From Kiloniellaceae bacterium (GTDB taxonomy: Bacteria; Pseudomonadota; Alphaproteobacteria; Kiloniellales; J153): a stretch of DNA of 36,031 nucleotides. This document shows, in pieces, positions 15,373-23,751 of the stretch (its first letter is position 1; the number at the start of each line of letters is the position of its first letter). Position numbers and translations under genes: made by a program. Location: assembly GCA_021776215.1 (NCBI GenBank), contig JAJFGI010000404.1, positions 1 through 36,031 on the forward strand, read 5' to 3'. The notes under the pieces were generated by a model, which made no database searches, was not told the DNA's origin, and worked only from the letters and a program-made list of their open reading frames with translations.

Positions 15373-16287
15373 TCACACGTCGAAGTCCAGGCCCCAGTGC
15401 CGGTAGTGCGCGCGGTCCTCCAGCCAATTTTCGCGCACCTGTACCAGGAGGAAAAGATGCACCTTGCGGCCGAGAAGGGTTTCCAGCTCGGCCTGGGCGG
15501 CCTCGCGGACCGCCTTGATCGTGCGCCCGCCCTTGCCCAGGCACATGGCTTTATGGGAATCGCGGAGCACCGTGATGATCTGCGCGATGCGGGCGCTGCC
15601 ATCGTCGAAGTCCTGCCAGTCCTCGGTTTCGACGGTCAGCGAATAGGGCAACTCCTGGTGCAGGTTGAGGAACAGCTTCTCGCGCGTCACCTCGGCGGCC
15701 AGAAGACGCTCGGGCAAATCGGACAGCTCGTCGGCGGGGAACAGCCATGGCCCCTCGGGCATGCGCTCGACCAAGTAGCGCCGCAGGTCCTCGACCCCGT
15801 CACCGCTGAGGGCCGAGACCATGAAGATGCGGGAAAAGACACCTTCGGCCTCGAACGCAGCGGCCAGCGGCAGGAGCCGCTCCCGCTTGCACAGATCCAC
15901 CTTGTTGAGGACCAGGACGGCGGTCCGCCGGCGCGCCTTCAGCCCATCGATGATCAGGCGCGTGTCGCGGTCGATGCCGGATCGGGTGGCATCGACGATG
16001 AGGACCACCTCGTCCGCGTCCTTTGCCTCGCCCCAGGCGCTGGCAACCATGCTCCGTTCGAGACGGCGCTTCGCCGTGAATATCCCCGGTGTATCGACGA
16101 AGACGATCTGGCAGTTGCCGTCGATGACGACGCCGCGCACCCGGCTGCGGGTGGTTTGCACCTTGTGGGTGACGATGGAGATCTTGGTCCCGACGACGCG
16201 GTTCAGCAGCGTCGATTTACCCGCATTCGGTGCGCCGAGCAGGGCGGCAAATCCGCAGCGCGTTGCCCCGGCAGCAGTATCGGACAT
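15373..16287 (-). CDS. era: GTPase Era, 30S ribosome assembly
   Basis: Ras-like GTPase with a KH domain that binds 16S rRNA and acts late in 30S maturation. It has 304 residues, the normal length. G1 is GAPNAGKS at residues 18-25, G3 is DTPG at 65-68, and G4 is NKVD further on (in VLVLNKVDLCKRE). The C-terminal KH domain contains GKGGRTIKAVREAAQAELE. The frame stays open far upstream through rnc, but the family start is clearly the ATG at 16287 (MSDTAAGATRCGF), 11 bases after the rnc stop. Its grouping with rnc reflects shared roles in rRNA maturation. Confidence 0.96.
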   Translation of the reverse strand: MSDTAAGATRCGFAALLGAPNAGKSTLLNRVVGTKISIVTHKVQTTRSRVRGVVIDGNCQIVFVDTPGIFTAKRRLERSMVASAWGEAKDADEVVLIVDATRSGIDRDTRLIIDGLKARRRTAVLVLNKVDLCKRERLLPLAAAFEAEGVFSRIFMVSALSGDGVEDLRRYLVERMPEGPWLFPADELSDLPERLLAAEVTREKLFLNLHQELPYSLTVETEDWQDFDDGSARIAQIITVLRDSHKAMCLGKGGRTIKAVREAAQAELETLLGRKVHLFLLVQVRENWLEDRAHYRHWGLDFDV

Positions 16288-16298
16288 CGCCAACGACC

Positions 16299-17009
16299 TC
16301 AGCCCGCCGTGCCGAGATGTCTTAACAGGCGTTCGGCCGCGGCCTGCTCGGCCAGGCGCTTGGATCGTCCCTCCCCGCGCTCGACCGGTTGGCCTTCCAG
16401 GCGCACCTCGACGGTGAACATGGGCTCGTGCGGCGGCCCGGAACGTTCGACCTCCTGATAGTCGGGTAGGGCCAGGGCGCGCGCCTGCGCCCATTCCTGC
16501 AAGGCGGTTTTGGCATCCTGGGGCGGGTGGCCGGCCGCCGCCAGCATCGGCGCCCAGTGCGCTTCGATCAGCACCCGTGCCGCCTCCAGACCGCCATCCA
16601 CGTACAGGGCGCCGATCAGCGCCTCGCACGCATCGGCCAGCAGAGTGGGATTGTCACGTTCGCCAGCGGCCTCCTCCCCCTTGGCCAGACGCAAGTATTG
16701 ACCGAGATCCAGGCGGCGTCCGACATCCGCCAGGGTTTCCCGGCGCACCAGATCCACATGGCGGAGCGCCAGCGGCCCCTCCGCCTCGTTCGGGTACCGC
16801 TGCAGCAGCATGTCCGCGATCACCAGGCCAAGCACCCGATCGCCAAGAAACTCAAGCCGTTGGTAGCTGTTGTCGCCGGTCCCGTCGGGACGGCGAACGG
16901 CGGCGCTGGGGTGGGTCAGCGCCTCGCGCAGCAATGCCGGCTGCGCAAAGGCATGCCCTATGTGCCGCGCCAAGCCGGTGAGGTCCGTCTCAACTTTACT
17001 CGATTCCAT
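16299..17009 (-). CDS. rnc: ribonuclease III
   Basis: Double-strand-specific endoribonuclease that processes rRNA precursors and structured mRNAs. It has 236 residues. The signature RLEFLGDRVL (51-60) contains the catalytic E53 and D57; the second cluster of acidic residues is in LLADACEALIGALYVDGG. The C-terminal double-stranded RNA-binding domain (from about residue 160) shows DAKTALQEWAQARALALPDYQEV and ends in KRLAEQAAAERLLRHL. The ATG at 17009 is chosen because it overlaps the end of lepB by only 14 bases; longer in-frame extensions would lie deep inside lepB. The overlap implies translational coupling. Confidence 0.95.
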   Translation of the reverse strand: MESSKVETDLTGLARHIGHAFAQPALLREALTHPSAAVRRPDGTGDNSYQRLEFLGDRVLGLVIADMLLQRYPNEAEGPLALRHVDLVRRETLADVGRRLDLGQYLRLAKGEEAAGERDNPTLLADACEALIGALYVDGGLEAARVLIEAHWAPMLAAAGHPPQDAKTALQEWAQARALALPDYQEVERSGPPHEPMFTVEVRLEGQPVERGEGRSKRLAEQAAAERLLRHLGTAG

Positions 17010-17748
17010 CGCCAATGCGGCTGTAACGGATGGCGAAAGGCCACTTCCAGATCTCCCACAGTCGCGCGCTGTCATCGTGCGAAAAGAACAGAAATTCGGC
17101 GCGGCCGACGAGATTCTCGAACGGGACAAAGCCAACCGCCGAGGCGACCCGGCTATCCTGACTGCTGTCGCGGTTGTCGCCCATGGCGAAGTAGTGGTTC
17201 GCCGGCACCGTATAGACAGGCGTGTTGTCCAGCATTTCCGCGTCGCTTCGCTCCCAGATGCGGTGCTTGCGGCCGTTCGGCAGGGTCTCGATGTATTCGG
17301 TGACTTGGGTGGTATAAAGCCCTTGCACCGGCACCGTCATGTCCTCGACCTTCGCCCGCTGCACCGGCTCGCCGTTGATGTTCAGAATGCCGTTTATCAC
17401 CTGAATGCGATCACCGGGCAATCCGACCAGGCGCTTGATATAGTCGGTCTTGTTGTCGGTGGGCAGCTTGAAAACCGCCACGTCGCCGCGCTCCGGCTGC
17501 GACGCAAAGATCCGCCCCTTGATCCAAGGTAAACCCCAGGGCAGCGAATAACGGCTGTACCCGTACGAGAACTTGGAGACGAATAAATAATCCCCGATCA
17601 GCAAGGTCGGAATCATCGAGCCCGACGGTATGTTGAACGGCTCATAGGCGAATATGCGAATGGTTATTGCAATCGCCACCGCGTAGAGAACGGTGCGAAC
17701 CGTCTCCCAGACACTGCTCGACTTCTTTTTTACCATTAAAGAGTCCAT
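16996..17748 (-). CDS. lepB: signal peptidase I
   Basis: Membrane-bound Ser/Lys peptidase that removes signal peptides from exported proteins, 250 residues. A single N-terminal membrane helix (about residues 18-35, VRTVLYAVAIAITIRIFAY) is followed by the catalytic domain. The nucleophile is S44 in PSGSMIPTLLIGD and the general base is K105 in DYIKRLVGLPGD; the conserved GDNRDSSQDSR box is also present. A second ATG four codons in (17736) is an alternative start. No good Shine-Dalgarno is seen for either. The gene sits between acpS and rnc, as in many proteobacterial lep-rnc-era operons. Confidence 0.95.
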   Translation of the reverse strand: MDSLMVKKKSSSVWETVRTVLYAVAIAITIRIFAYEPFNIPSGSMIPTLLIGDYLFVSKFSYGYSRYSLPWGLPWIKGRIFASQPERGDVAVFKLPTDNKTDYIKRLVGLPGDRIQVINGILNINGEPVQRAKVEDMTVPVQGLYTTQVTEYIETLPNGRKHRIWERSDAEMLDNTPVYTVPANHYFAMGDNRDSSQDSRVASAVGFVPFENLVGRAEFLFFSHDDSARLWEIWKWPFAIRYSRIGDGIE

Positions 17749-17801
17749 GTAGTCTATTGCAACCTATCAGTTTATTACAGGCCCGCGAAGATTCGAACGG
17801 C

Positions 17802-18212
17802 TCAGTCCGACAAACCGGGCACGACCGAGATGATGACGATCGCCTGGGCCAAGGGATAGTCGTCGGTCAGTGTCACGTCAATGCGCGCGGTCATGCCCTC
17901 GGGCGTGATCTCGGCAAGGCGGCGGGCGGCGCCCCGGGTCAGGGCCATGGTCGGCTGGCCGCTCGGCAGGTTCACGACCCCGAGATCCCGCCAGTGGACA
18001 CCGCGCCGGGGCACGCCCGTCCCCAGCGCCTTGGCGCACGCTTCCTTGGCGGCGAAGCGCTTGGCGTAGCTGGCCGCCCGGTTGGCCCGGCGGTCGGATT
18101 TCACTTGCTCGACCTCGGTGAAGACCCGGTCGGTAAAGCGGGTGCCGAAACGTGCCAATGTCTTTTCGATGCGGCGGATATCGATCAGATCGTTGCCGAG
18201 GCCGACGATCAT
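17802..18212 (-). CDS. acpS: holo-[acyl-carrier-protein] synthase
   Basis: Transfers 4'-phosphopantetheine from CoA to apo-ACP, activating fatty-acid synthesis. It has 136 residues, typical for the trimeric AcpS type. Catalytic magnesium ligands are visible: D8 in GLGNDLIDI and E57 in [15 protein letters not shown], corresponding to D9 and E58 of the E. coli enzyme. The motif [16 protein letters not shown] is also characteristic. pdxJ lies 25 bases upstream and lepB 53 bases downstream; the pdxJ-acpS pairing is common in proteobacteria. Confidence 0.95.
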   Translation of the reverse strand: MIVGLGNDLIDIRRIEKTLARFGTRFTDRVFTEVEQVKSDRRANRAASYAKRFAAKEACAKALGTGVPRRGVHWRDLGVVNLPSGQPTMALTRGAARRLAEITPEGMTARIDVTLTDDYPLAQAIVIISVVPGLSD

Positions 18213-18237
18213 GGGCGGTCGCCTGCCACGATCCGGC

Positions 18238-19011
18238 TCAGGCGCTGCGGGCGCCGGCGCCGTCGGCGCGCGCCTGGTCCATCAGGACGCGCATCCGCTT
18301 GATGGCGCTGTCCAGGCCACAAAAGATGGCCTCGCCAACAAGGAAGTGGCCGATGTTCAGCTCAACGACACTGCCGATGGCCGCCACAAAGCCGACCGTA
18401 TCGTAGGTCAGCCCGTGGCCGGCATGGCATTCGAGGCCAAGGGCCGCGGCATGCGCCGCCGCCGCTTCGAGGCGTTTGAGTTCCGCCTTGACCGGCGGAC
18501 CCTCGCGATCCTCGAGGAAGGCCTCGCAAAAGGCGCCCGTGTGCAGCTCCACCACCGGCGCGCCCAACGCCTTGGCGGCGTCCAGTTGCCGCGCCTCCGG
18601 GTCGATGAACAGCGAGACGCGGATACCCGCCGCGGCCAGCGCCGTGCAATACGGCCGCAGCAGCACAATCCCTCCCGCCGCGTCCAGGCCGCCCTCGGTG
18701 GTCACTTCTTGGCGCTTCTCGGGGACGATACAGGCGGCATGGGGCTTGTGGCGCACGGCGATCGACAGCATCTCGTCGGTGGCCGCGATTTCCAAATTGA
18801 GCGGCAAATCGATGTTATTGACCAGCCGGTCGATGTCGGTGTCGGAGATATGGCGCCGGTCTTCGCGCAGATGCGCGGTGATCCCGTCGGCGCCGGCCGC
18901 CGCCGCCAGGCGGGCGGCGCGCACCGGGTCCGGATGGCCACCGCCGCGCGCGTTGCGAATGGTGGCCACGTGATCAATGTTCACGCCAAGGCGTAGATGC
19001 TGCGTGGTCAT
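18238..19011 (-). CDS. pdxJ: pyridoxine 5'-phosphate synthase
   Basis: Last step of the DXP-dependent vitamin B6 pathway, joining 1-deoxy-xylulose 5-phosphate and 3-amino-2-oxopropyl phosphate. The 257-residue TIM barrel begins with [17 protein letters not shown] and PDPVRAA, the family signature, followed by [13 protein letters not shown] with the catalytic-loop residues, then [13 protein letters not shown] and HAGHGLTYD near the C-terminus. The start codon overlaps the stop of the upstream DUF2062 gene (ATGA), so the two are probably coupled. Confidence 0.96.
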   Translation of the reverse strand: MTTQHLRLGVNIDHVATIRNARGGGHPDPVRAARLAAAAGADGITAHLREDRRHISDTDIDRLVNNIDLPLNLEIAATDEMLSIAVRHKPHAACIVPEKRQEVTTEGGLDAAGGIVLLRPYCTALAAAGIRVSLFIDPEARQLDAAKALGAPVVELHTGAFCEAFLEDREGPPVKAELKRLEAAAAHAAALGLECHAGHGLTYDTVGFVAAIGSVVELNIGHFLVGEAIFCGLDSAIKRMRVLMDQARADGAGARSA

Positions 19012-19595
19012 TGGTCCTCCTTGGCCATGTCGGCCACGGTCTTACGAGTGGGATGCCCGCGCCGACTTTTGGCGCGCCGCCGTATCCGCCATCTCCGGGC
19101 CCGCTGATACTCCACCACGGCACCGTGGATTGGCCAGAAAAAGGCGAACCAGGCGACCAACGCGGTCGGTAGGCCGCCGATGGTCATGGGCAACAAGACA
19201 TCGAGCGGCCGATCGAAAATGTAGTGCAAGCTCAGCACATTGGGAAGGTCGGTGGCAACCTCGTTACCGGTCAGCCAGCGGCCAAGGGTATAGATCCAGG
19301 CCCATATGAAGGGAAACGTCCACGGATTGCCCACCGCCGTCCCGATCGCCGATGCGACGACGTTGCCTCTCAGCAATACCGCCAGCAGGGCGGCGCCGAC
19401 GAAATGGAACCCGATAAAGGGGGTAAACGAGATCGCCGCTCCGCACGCGACCCCGGCGGCGATCCGGTAGGGCGTTTCGGGCAGGCGGCGCACCCGGTGC
19501 GCCAGATACGTGGTCGCCCGGCGCCAGCCGGCACTGGGCCATAGAACCTGGCCCAGGCGGTGCAGTAGTGGCAGGGGCGTGCGGCGCTTGAACAT
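19008..19595 (-). CDS. DUF2062 domain membrane protein
   Basis: A 195-residue membrane protein of the DUF2062 family, function unknown. The family core is visible as PYRIAAGVACGAAISFTPFIGFH, then VVASAIGTAVGNPWTFPFIW, each part of a hydrophobic helix pair, with a further hydrophobic segment LLPMTIGGLPTALVAWFAFFW. The C-terminus is a basic tail (RARRWRIRRRAKSRRGHP) likely to sit in the cytoplasm. It lies between relA/spoT and pdxJ, a common alphaproteobacterial arrangement, and its stop overlaps the pdxJ start by 4 bases. Confidence 0.85.
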   Translation of the reverse strand: MFKRRTPLPLLHRLGQVLWPSAGWRRATTYLAHRVRRLPETPYRIAAGVACGAAISFTPFIGFHFVGAALLAVLLRGNVVASAIGTAVGNPWTFPFIWAWIYTLGRWLTGNEVATDLPNVLSLHYIFDRPLDVLLPMTIGGLPTALVAWFAFFWPIHGAVVEYQRARRWRIRRRAKSRRGHPTRKTVADMAKEDQ

Positions 19596-19630
19596 GGGCG
19601 GCGGCTAGACCACTGCTCGGCGGAGCGGCA

Positions 19631-21775
19631 TCAGCCGCGCGCCCGCTCGACGGAGATGACGACCGGCGCCGCACGCAGCGCCGCGATGATATTCGTCAGA
19701 TGCTTCACGTCCTGCACTTCCACATCGACAAGCATCTCGAAAAAATCGATGGACCGGTTGGCGATCTTCAGATTGCTGATATTGCCCTCGTTCTTGCCGA
19801 TGATGGTGGAGAGATTGCCCAGGCTGCCCGGCTCATTGGCGATAACGATCTGCAGGCGGCCGGTATGCGGTTCCGTCCCATCGCCGACGTCCCAGGCGAC
19901 GTCAATCCACCGCTCGGGGGCATCTTGAAACGTCGCCAAGGTCTCGCAATCGATGGTGTGCACGGTCACGCCTTTGCCGGTGGTCACGATGCCAACGATC
20001 CGCTCGCCCGGCAGCGGATGGCAGCAGTGGGCATAGTGTACCGCCATGCCGGGAATAAGTCCCTTAATGGGCACACCGGGCTGCTTGTTCTTGCCCGTTG
20101 CCGGCCGAGTTCGACCGAACGGCCACATGCGGCGCGGCTTTTCCGCGTCCTTGACCCCGGGAAAGACCGCGACCAGGACCTCTCGCGCCGTATGGATGCC
20201 TTTACCGACACCGGCGCACAGATCGCCCGTGCTGTCGGCGCGGAATTTCTTTAGCACCCCATCGAGGGCTTTCTCGGTCAGATCGTAGCCTTCCTCGCGA
20301 AAGGCCTTTTGCAGCATGTTTCGGCCAAGCTCGCTGTACTGCTCCCGCTCCTTCATATGGACGAAACGCCGGATGCGCGCCTTGGCCTTGCCGGTGACGA
20401 CGAACTTCTCCCAGTCGGGCGACGGGGTTTGCGCCTTCGACGTCAGAATCTCCACCTGATCGCCGTTCTGCAGCTCACCGCGCAGCGGCATGATCCGCCC
20501 ATTCACCTTGGCGCCGACGCAGGTATCCCCCACCTCCGAATGCACTGCATAGGCGAAGTCCACGGCGGTTGCCCCGCGCGGCAGGGCAATCAGGTCGCCC
20601 TTCGGCGAGAAGCAGAACACCTGATCCTGGAACATCTCCAGCTTGGTGTGCTCGAGAAATTCCTCCGGGTTCGAGGCGTGCTCGAGAATGTCGAGAAGCT
20701 CGCGCAGCCAGCGGTACTGCCGGCCATCGACCTTCATGTCGCCGTGCTTGTATTTCCAGTGGGCGGCGACGCCAAATTCGGCCACGTCGTGCATCTCGCG
20801 GGTGCGGATCTGCACTTCGATGCGCTGCCGTTCGGGCCCGATCAGGCCGGTGTGCAGGGATTGATAGCCGTTCGGCTTGGGGGTCGAGATGTAGTCCTTG
20901 AAGCGGCCCGGCACCACCGGATAGCGGCTGTGCAGGGAGCCGAGCGCCTGGTAGCACTCGCCGACGTCTCCGACCACCACACGGAAGGCCATGATGTCCG
21001 CGAGCTGCTCGAAGGCGACGTTCTTGTGCTGCATTTTGTTCCAGATGGAAAACGGCGACTTCATGCGGCCGGACACCCAGGCATCGATATCATCGCCGGC
21101 GAGACCCCGCCGTAACTGATCGATAATCAGTGGTGGCAGCGCGTCGCCATGCCCCTTGAGGAACTCGAGACGTGCCAGAATGGACGCCCGGCCGTCCGGA
21201 TTCAGTTCGGCGAACGCCAGATCCTGGAGATCGTCCTTGAAGCGGTGCATGCCGATGCGCTCCGCCAGGGGCGCATAGATGTCCATGGTCTCGCGGGCGA
21301 TGCGCCGGCGCCTTTCGGGCGCCTTGATGTAATGTAACGTCTGCATGTTGTGCAGCCGGTCCGCCAGCTTGACCAGCAGCACCCGGATATCCTCCGACAT
21401 GGCCAGGACGAGCTTGCGGAAGTTCTCGGCGTGCTGGGTCTGCTCCGATTGCAGCTCCAGGCGGGAGAGCTTGGTCACACCGTCGACGAGCCGGGCAATC
21501 TCCTTGCCGAACCGCTTTTCGATGTCCTCCAGCGAGGTATCCGTATCCTCGACCAGATCGTGCAGCAGGGCGGTGATGATGGAGTTGTCGTCGAGCTTGA
21601 GGTCGGTGAGGATGCCGGCGACCTCGATCGGGTGCGAGAAATAGGGGTCGCCGGATTCGCGTTTCTGCGACCCGTGCAACTTCATGGCATACACATAGGC
21701 GCGATTGAGCGCGTCCTCGTCCGCGCCCGGATCGTACGCCTTGACCCGTTCCACAAGTTCGAATTGGCGCATCAT
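19631..21775 (-). CDS. bifunctional (p)ppGpp synthetase/hydrolase (Rsh)
   Basis: Long RelA/SpoT homologue of 714 residues that makes and degrades the stringent-response alarmone. The hydrolase HD domain is intact (H48; H72-D73; ED at 76-77 in LLHDLVEDTD). The synthetase domain shows KSPFSIWNKM, RFKDYISTPKPNGYQSLHT and EVQIRTREMHDVAEFG, also intact, so both activities are expected, as in the single Rsh of most alphaproteobacteria. A TGS domain (VFCFSPKGDLIALPRG) and a C-terminal ACT domain (LQIVIANEPGSLGNLSTIIG) complete the architecture. The start is taken at MMRQFELVERV, typical of the family; an upstream in-frame start would add six residues. No clear Shine-Dalgarno is visible. Confidence 0.94.
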   Translation of the reverse strand: MMRQFELVERVKAYDPGADEDALNRAYVYAMKLHGSQKRESGDPYFSHPIEVAGILTDLKLDDNSIITALLHDLVEDTDTSLEDIEKRFGKEIARLVDGVTKLSRLELQSEQTQHAENFRKLVLAMSEDIRVLLVKLADRLHNMQTLHYIKAPERRRRIARETMDIYAPLAERIGMHRFKDDLQDLAFAELNPDGRASILARLEFLKGHGDALPPLIIDQLRRGLAGDDIDAWVSGRMKSPFSIWNKMQHKNVAFEQLADIMAFRVVVGDVGECYQALGSLHSRYPVVPGRFKDYISTPKPNGYQSLHTGLIGPERQRIEVQIRTREMHDVAEFGVAAHWKYKHGDMKVDGRQYRWLRELLDILEHASNPEEFLEHTKLEMFQDQVFCFSPKGDLIALPRGATAVDFAYAVHSEVGDTCVGAKVNGRIMPLRGELQNGDQVEILTSKAQTPSPDWEKFVVTGKAKARIRRFVHMKEREQYSELGRNMLQKAFREEGYDLTEKALDGVLKKFRADSTGDLCAGVGKGIHTAREVLVAVFPGVKDAEKPRRMWPFGRTRPATGKNKQPGVPIKGLIPGMAVHYAHCCHPLPGERIVGIVTTGKGVTVHTIDCETLATFQDAPERWIDVAWDVGDGTEPHTGRLQIVIANEPGSLGNLSTIIGKNEGNISNLKIANRSIDFFEMLVDVEVQDVKHLTNIIAALRAAPVVISVERARG

Positions 21776-21907
21776 GGCGCCGCCACGCGGCATATCACTG
21801 CCGCCCTCACCCGCTCTATAGGCCTCGAGGGTTTGAGATCCGGGCCCATGGCCCGACGCCGTCGCGCCGCCCGGCTACGATCGGTGGCGGCACCGGCTTT
21901 CCCGGCG

Positions 21908-22324
21908 TCAGGCTGGTTCTTCGTCGCCGCCCTCGGTGTCGGCCACGATCGGCTCGAGACCGGCCTCAGCCATCTCGCTCTCGGCGTCCGCCTCGTCATC
22001 GGCCTGAGCGCCGGCGGCGACAGGCTGTCCCGCGCCGACCGCCATCTCCAAACCAGCGATATCGAACTCGGACTGCTCTTCTTCCGGCTCATCGATCTCC
22101 ACATGGCGCTGAAGGCCCTGAATCAAGGCTGCCTGCAGGGCGTCGATATCGACCGTCTCCTCGGCGATCTCCCGTAAAGCGACCACAGGGTTTTTGTCGT
22201 CGTCTCGATCCACCGTCAGCGGCGCCCCGGCCAAGATATCGCGGGCCCGCTGGGCGGCCACCAACACGAGATCAAAGCGGTTCGGAATCCTAACGACGCA
22301 ATCTTCAACCGTTACACGCGCCAT
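21908..22324 (-). CDS. rpoZ: RNA polymerase omega subunit
   Basis: Small RNA polymerase subunit of 138 residues that helps assemble the enzyme and forms part of a ppGpp site in proteobacteria. The conserved N-terminal core is [30 protein letters not shown] followed by VALREIAEE; the C-terminal half is a long acidic tail (many E and D from about residue 75), typical of alphaproteobacterial omega. The ATG at 22324 is preferred over an upstream TTG because the GGAG lies 11 bases before it. It is directly upstream of relA/spoT, a widespread pairing. Confidence 0.94.
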   Translation of the reverse strand: MARVTVEDCVVRIPNRFDLVLVAAQRARDILAGAPLTVDRDDDKNPVVALREIAEETVDIDALQAALIQGLQRHVEIDEPEEEQSEFDIAGLEMAVGAGQPVAAGAQADDEADAESEMAEAGLEPIVADTEGGDEEPA

Positions 22325-22350
22325 ATGCTGCAAATCTCCGGAATTACTTG

Positions 22351-22367
22351 GGGGATTTAGAATCCCC
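22351..22367 (-). promoter_or_regulatory. stable hairpin in the rpoZ leader
   Basis: GGGGATT (22351-22357), a 3-base loop and AATCCCC (22361-22367) form a perfect 7-bp stem about 27 bases upstream of the rpoZ ATG and just ahead of its Shine-Dalgarno. There is no U-run after it on the minus strand, so it is not a normal terminator; an mRNA-stability or translational role is possible. Confidence 0.45.
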
Positions 22368-22383
22368 TATGCGAGTCCTCAGG

Positions 22384-22412
22384 AATATATGGACGGCGCC
22401 CAGGGAAGGCAA
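22384..22412 (-). promoter_or_regulatory. probable sigma-70 promoter of rpoZ-relA/spoT
   Basis: On the minus strand TTGCCT (22407-22412) and TATATT (22384-22389) are separated by 17 bases; they match four of six and five of six consensus positions. The predicted start near 22377 gives a leader of about 50 bases containing the hairpin at 22351-22367. The -35 overlaps the hairpin at 22398-22425. Confidence 0.52.
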
Positions 22413-22458
22413 GCGTTTCCCAGGCATACCGAGGCTCTCTCCCTGGCTTATTCCAGGG
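22398..22458 (-). other. two hairpins after folK
   Basis: CCCTGG/CCAGGG (22441-22446, 22453-22458) straddles the folK stop with a 6-base loop, and a longer imperfect stem pairs 22398-22407 with 22417-22425. Neither is followed by a U-run on the minus strand. They may slow or attenuate readthrough from folK into rpoZ. Confidence 0.35.
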
Positions 22459-22942
22459 GCGCCGCCGTCTGTCCCGGTGGCAGGCGGGCCGCCATGGCAG
22501 CCGCCGTCTGGCCGCTGGCCGGATGGCGCCAGTCCGGCGCCAGTTCCGCCAGGGGCAGGAGGACGAAGGCCCGGTCGGCCAGGCGGGGATGCGGCAGTTC
22601 GGGCACCTCGCGGGCGGCGCTGACCCGATCGCCATACGCCAGCAAGTCGAGATCGATCACCCGGGCCTCGTTCCGTTGCCGCCGGGTCCGGCCGAATTCC
22701 CGCTCGACCCGGTGCAAGAGCGCCAGCAAATCCGCCGGCGACAGGCTGGTTGTCACCTCGGCAACACCGTTCACGAAGGGCGGCTGGTCCGACGGCGGCA
22801 CCGCGTCGCTCTCGTACCAGCGCGACCGGCGCACGACACGCACCCCACGTGCCGCCAGGGCCGTCAGGGCCGCCTCGCACGTCTGCAGCGGCGAGCCATA
22901 GACCTGGCTGGCTAGGTTGGCGCCAAGGGCGATCAGAATCAC
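22448..22942 (-). CDS. folK: 2-amino-4-hydroxy-6-hydroxymethyldihydropteridine pyrophosphokinase
   Basis: HPPK of folate biosynthesis, 164 residues; it transfers pyrophosphate from ATP to the pterin. Family motifs are IALGANL at the start, the substrate loop QPPFVNGVAEV, the metal-binding signature RVIDLDLLAYGD (preceded by RNEA) and LPHPRLADRAFVLLPLAELAP. The start is a GTG with GGGGGA 8 bases upstream. It precedes rpoZ by 123 bases on the same strand and is divergent from the NYN gene. Confidence 0.94.
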   Translation of the reverse strand: MILIALGANLASQVYGSPLQTCEAALTALAARGVRVVRRSRWYESDAVPPSDQPPFVNGVAEVTTSLSPADLLALLHRVEREFGRTRRQRNEARVIDLDLLAYGDRVSAAREVPELPHPRLADRAFVLLPLAELAPDWRHPASGQTAAAMAARLPPGQTAAPLE

Positions 22943-23123
22943 GAAATCGTTCCCCCAGTCCGGCTAGCCCTTGCCAGGACGTCTAGCGACCATAAATGAA
23001 AGGAGACGCCGAGAGTGTGAGGGCCGTTGCCCGGCCGCCGCCTGACGGGCTGCGGGGAGTGGTGAATTTTGGCTGTGACGGCGGTTGTCATACTGAATAT
23101 TTGGATTTTGTTTTGAGGATTAC
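22943..23123. promoter_or_regulatory. divergent folK / NYN control region
   Basis: This 181-base gap must hold the promoters of both divergent genes, but no convincing pair of -35 and -10 boxes was found. It becomes AT-rich (ATTTGGATTTTGTTTTG) just before the NYN start. An unsupported 43-codon frame (22996-23127, ATG to TGA) runs through it and ends in ATGA overlap with the NYN ATG. Confidence 0.3.
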
Positions 23124-23741
23124 ATGAATTTCTATCCGCAGGAACGCGTCGCCCTATTTATCGACGGCGCAAACCTTTATTCCACGGCCCGGGCCCTGGG
23201 CTTCGATATCGACTACAAGCGGCTTCTCGACCATTTTGCCGGCCAGTGCAACTTGATCCGGGCCTTTTACTACACCGCGCTCATCGACGACCAGGAGTAC
23301 TCGCCCATCCGCCCCCTGGTCGACTGGCTCGACTATAACGGTTACACCATGGTGACCAAGCCCACCAAGGAGTTCACCGACGCGACCGGACGGCGCAAAA
23401 TCAAGGGCAACATGGACATCGAGCTGGCCATCGATGTCCTGGAGATGGCCGGATACCTGGATCATATCGTTCTTTTCTCCGGCGACGGCGATTTCCGCCG
23501 CCTGGTCGAGGCGGTGCAGCGGCGGGGGGTGCGCGTCACCGTGGTGTCCACCGTGCGCTCCCAGCCGGCCATGATCGCCGATGAGTTGCGCCGGCAGTCG
23601 GATGTGTTTCTCGATCTGATGGACCTGCGGGAACAGATTGAGCGTGCCTTGCCCGCCGACCACCCGCGGGCGCGGCCGCGCGGCCCGGCAGCCGACACCT
23701 ATGACGACGAACCGGACTATTACGAGGAAGAGTCGGCGTAG
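23124..23741 (+). CDS. NYN domain protein, LabA/DUF88 family
   Basis: A 205-residue protein with a PIN-like NYN fold, expected to be a metal-dependent RNase or RNA-binding protein. Acidic residues of the active-site pattern are in place: D14 in VALFIDGANLY, D98 and D104 in KGNMDIELAIDVLEMAG, and D121/D123 in LFSGDGDFRRLVEAVQRRG. The final ~40 residues are a low-complexity tail rich in proline, arginine and then acid (DDEPDYYEEESA). GAGG 5 bases before the ATG is a good ribosome site. The gene is followed 10 bases later by a uracil-DNA glycosylase. The RNA target is unknown. Confidence 0.88.
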   Translation: MNFYPQERVALFIDGANLYSTARALGFDIDYKRLLDHFAGQCNLIRAFYYTALIDDQEYSPIRPLVDWLDYNGYTMVTKPTKEFTDATGRRKIKGNMDIELAIDVLEMAGYLDHIVLFSGDGDFRRLVEAVQRRGVRVTVVSTVRSQPAMIADELRRQSDVFLDLMDLREQIERALPADHPRARPRGPAADTYDDEPDYYEEESA

Positions 23742-23751
23742 GGCGGTCTGG

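Noticed and set aside
14608-16458. 616-codon open frame on + across recO and era
   Set aside because: It is antisense to two clear conserved genes and to the start of a third; long stop-free antisense frames are common at this GC content. The translation shows no family-like motifs.
21808-21820. TAGAGCGGGT on - in the rpoZ-relA/spoT gap
   Set aside because: It resembles the repeat terminus TAGAGCGGAT but has no matching partner end; too short to claim as a repeat copy.
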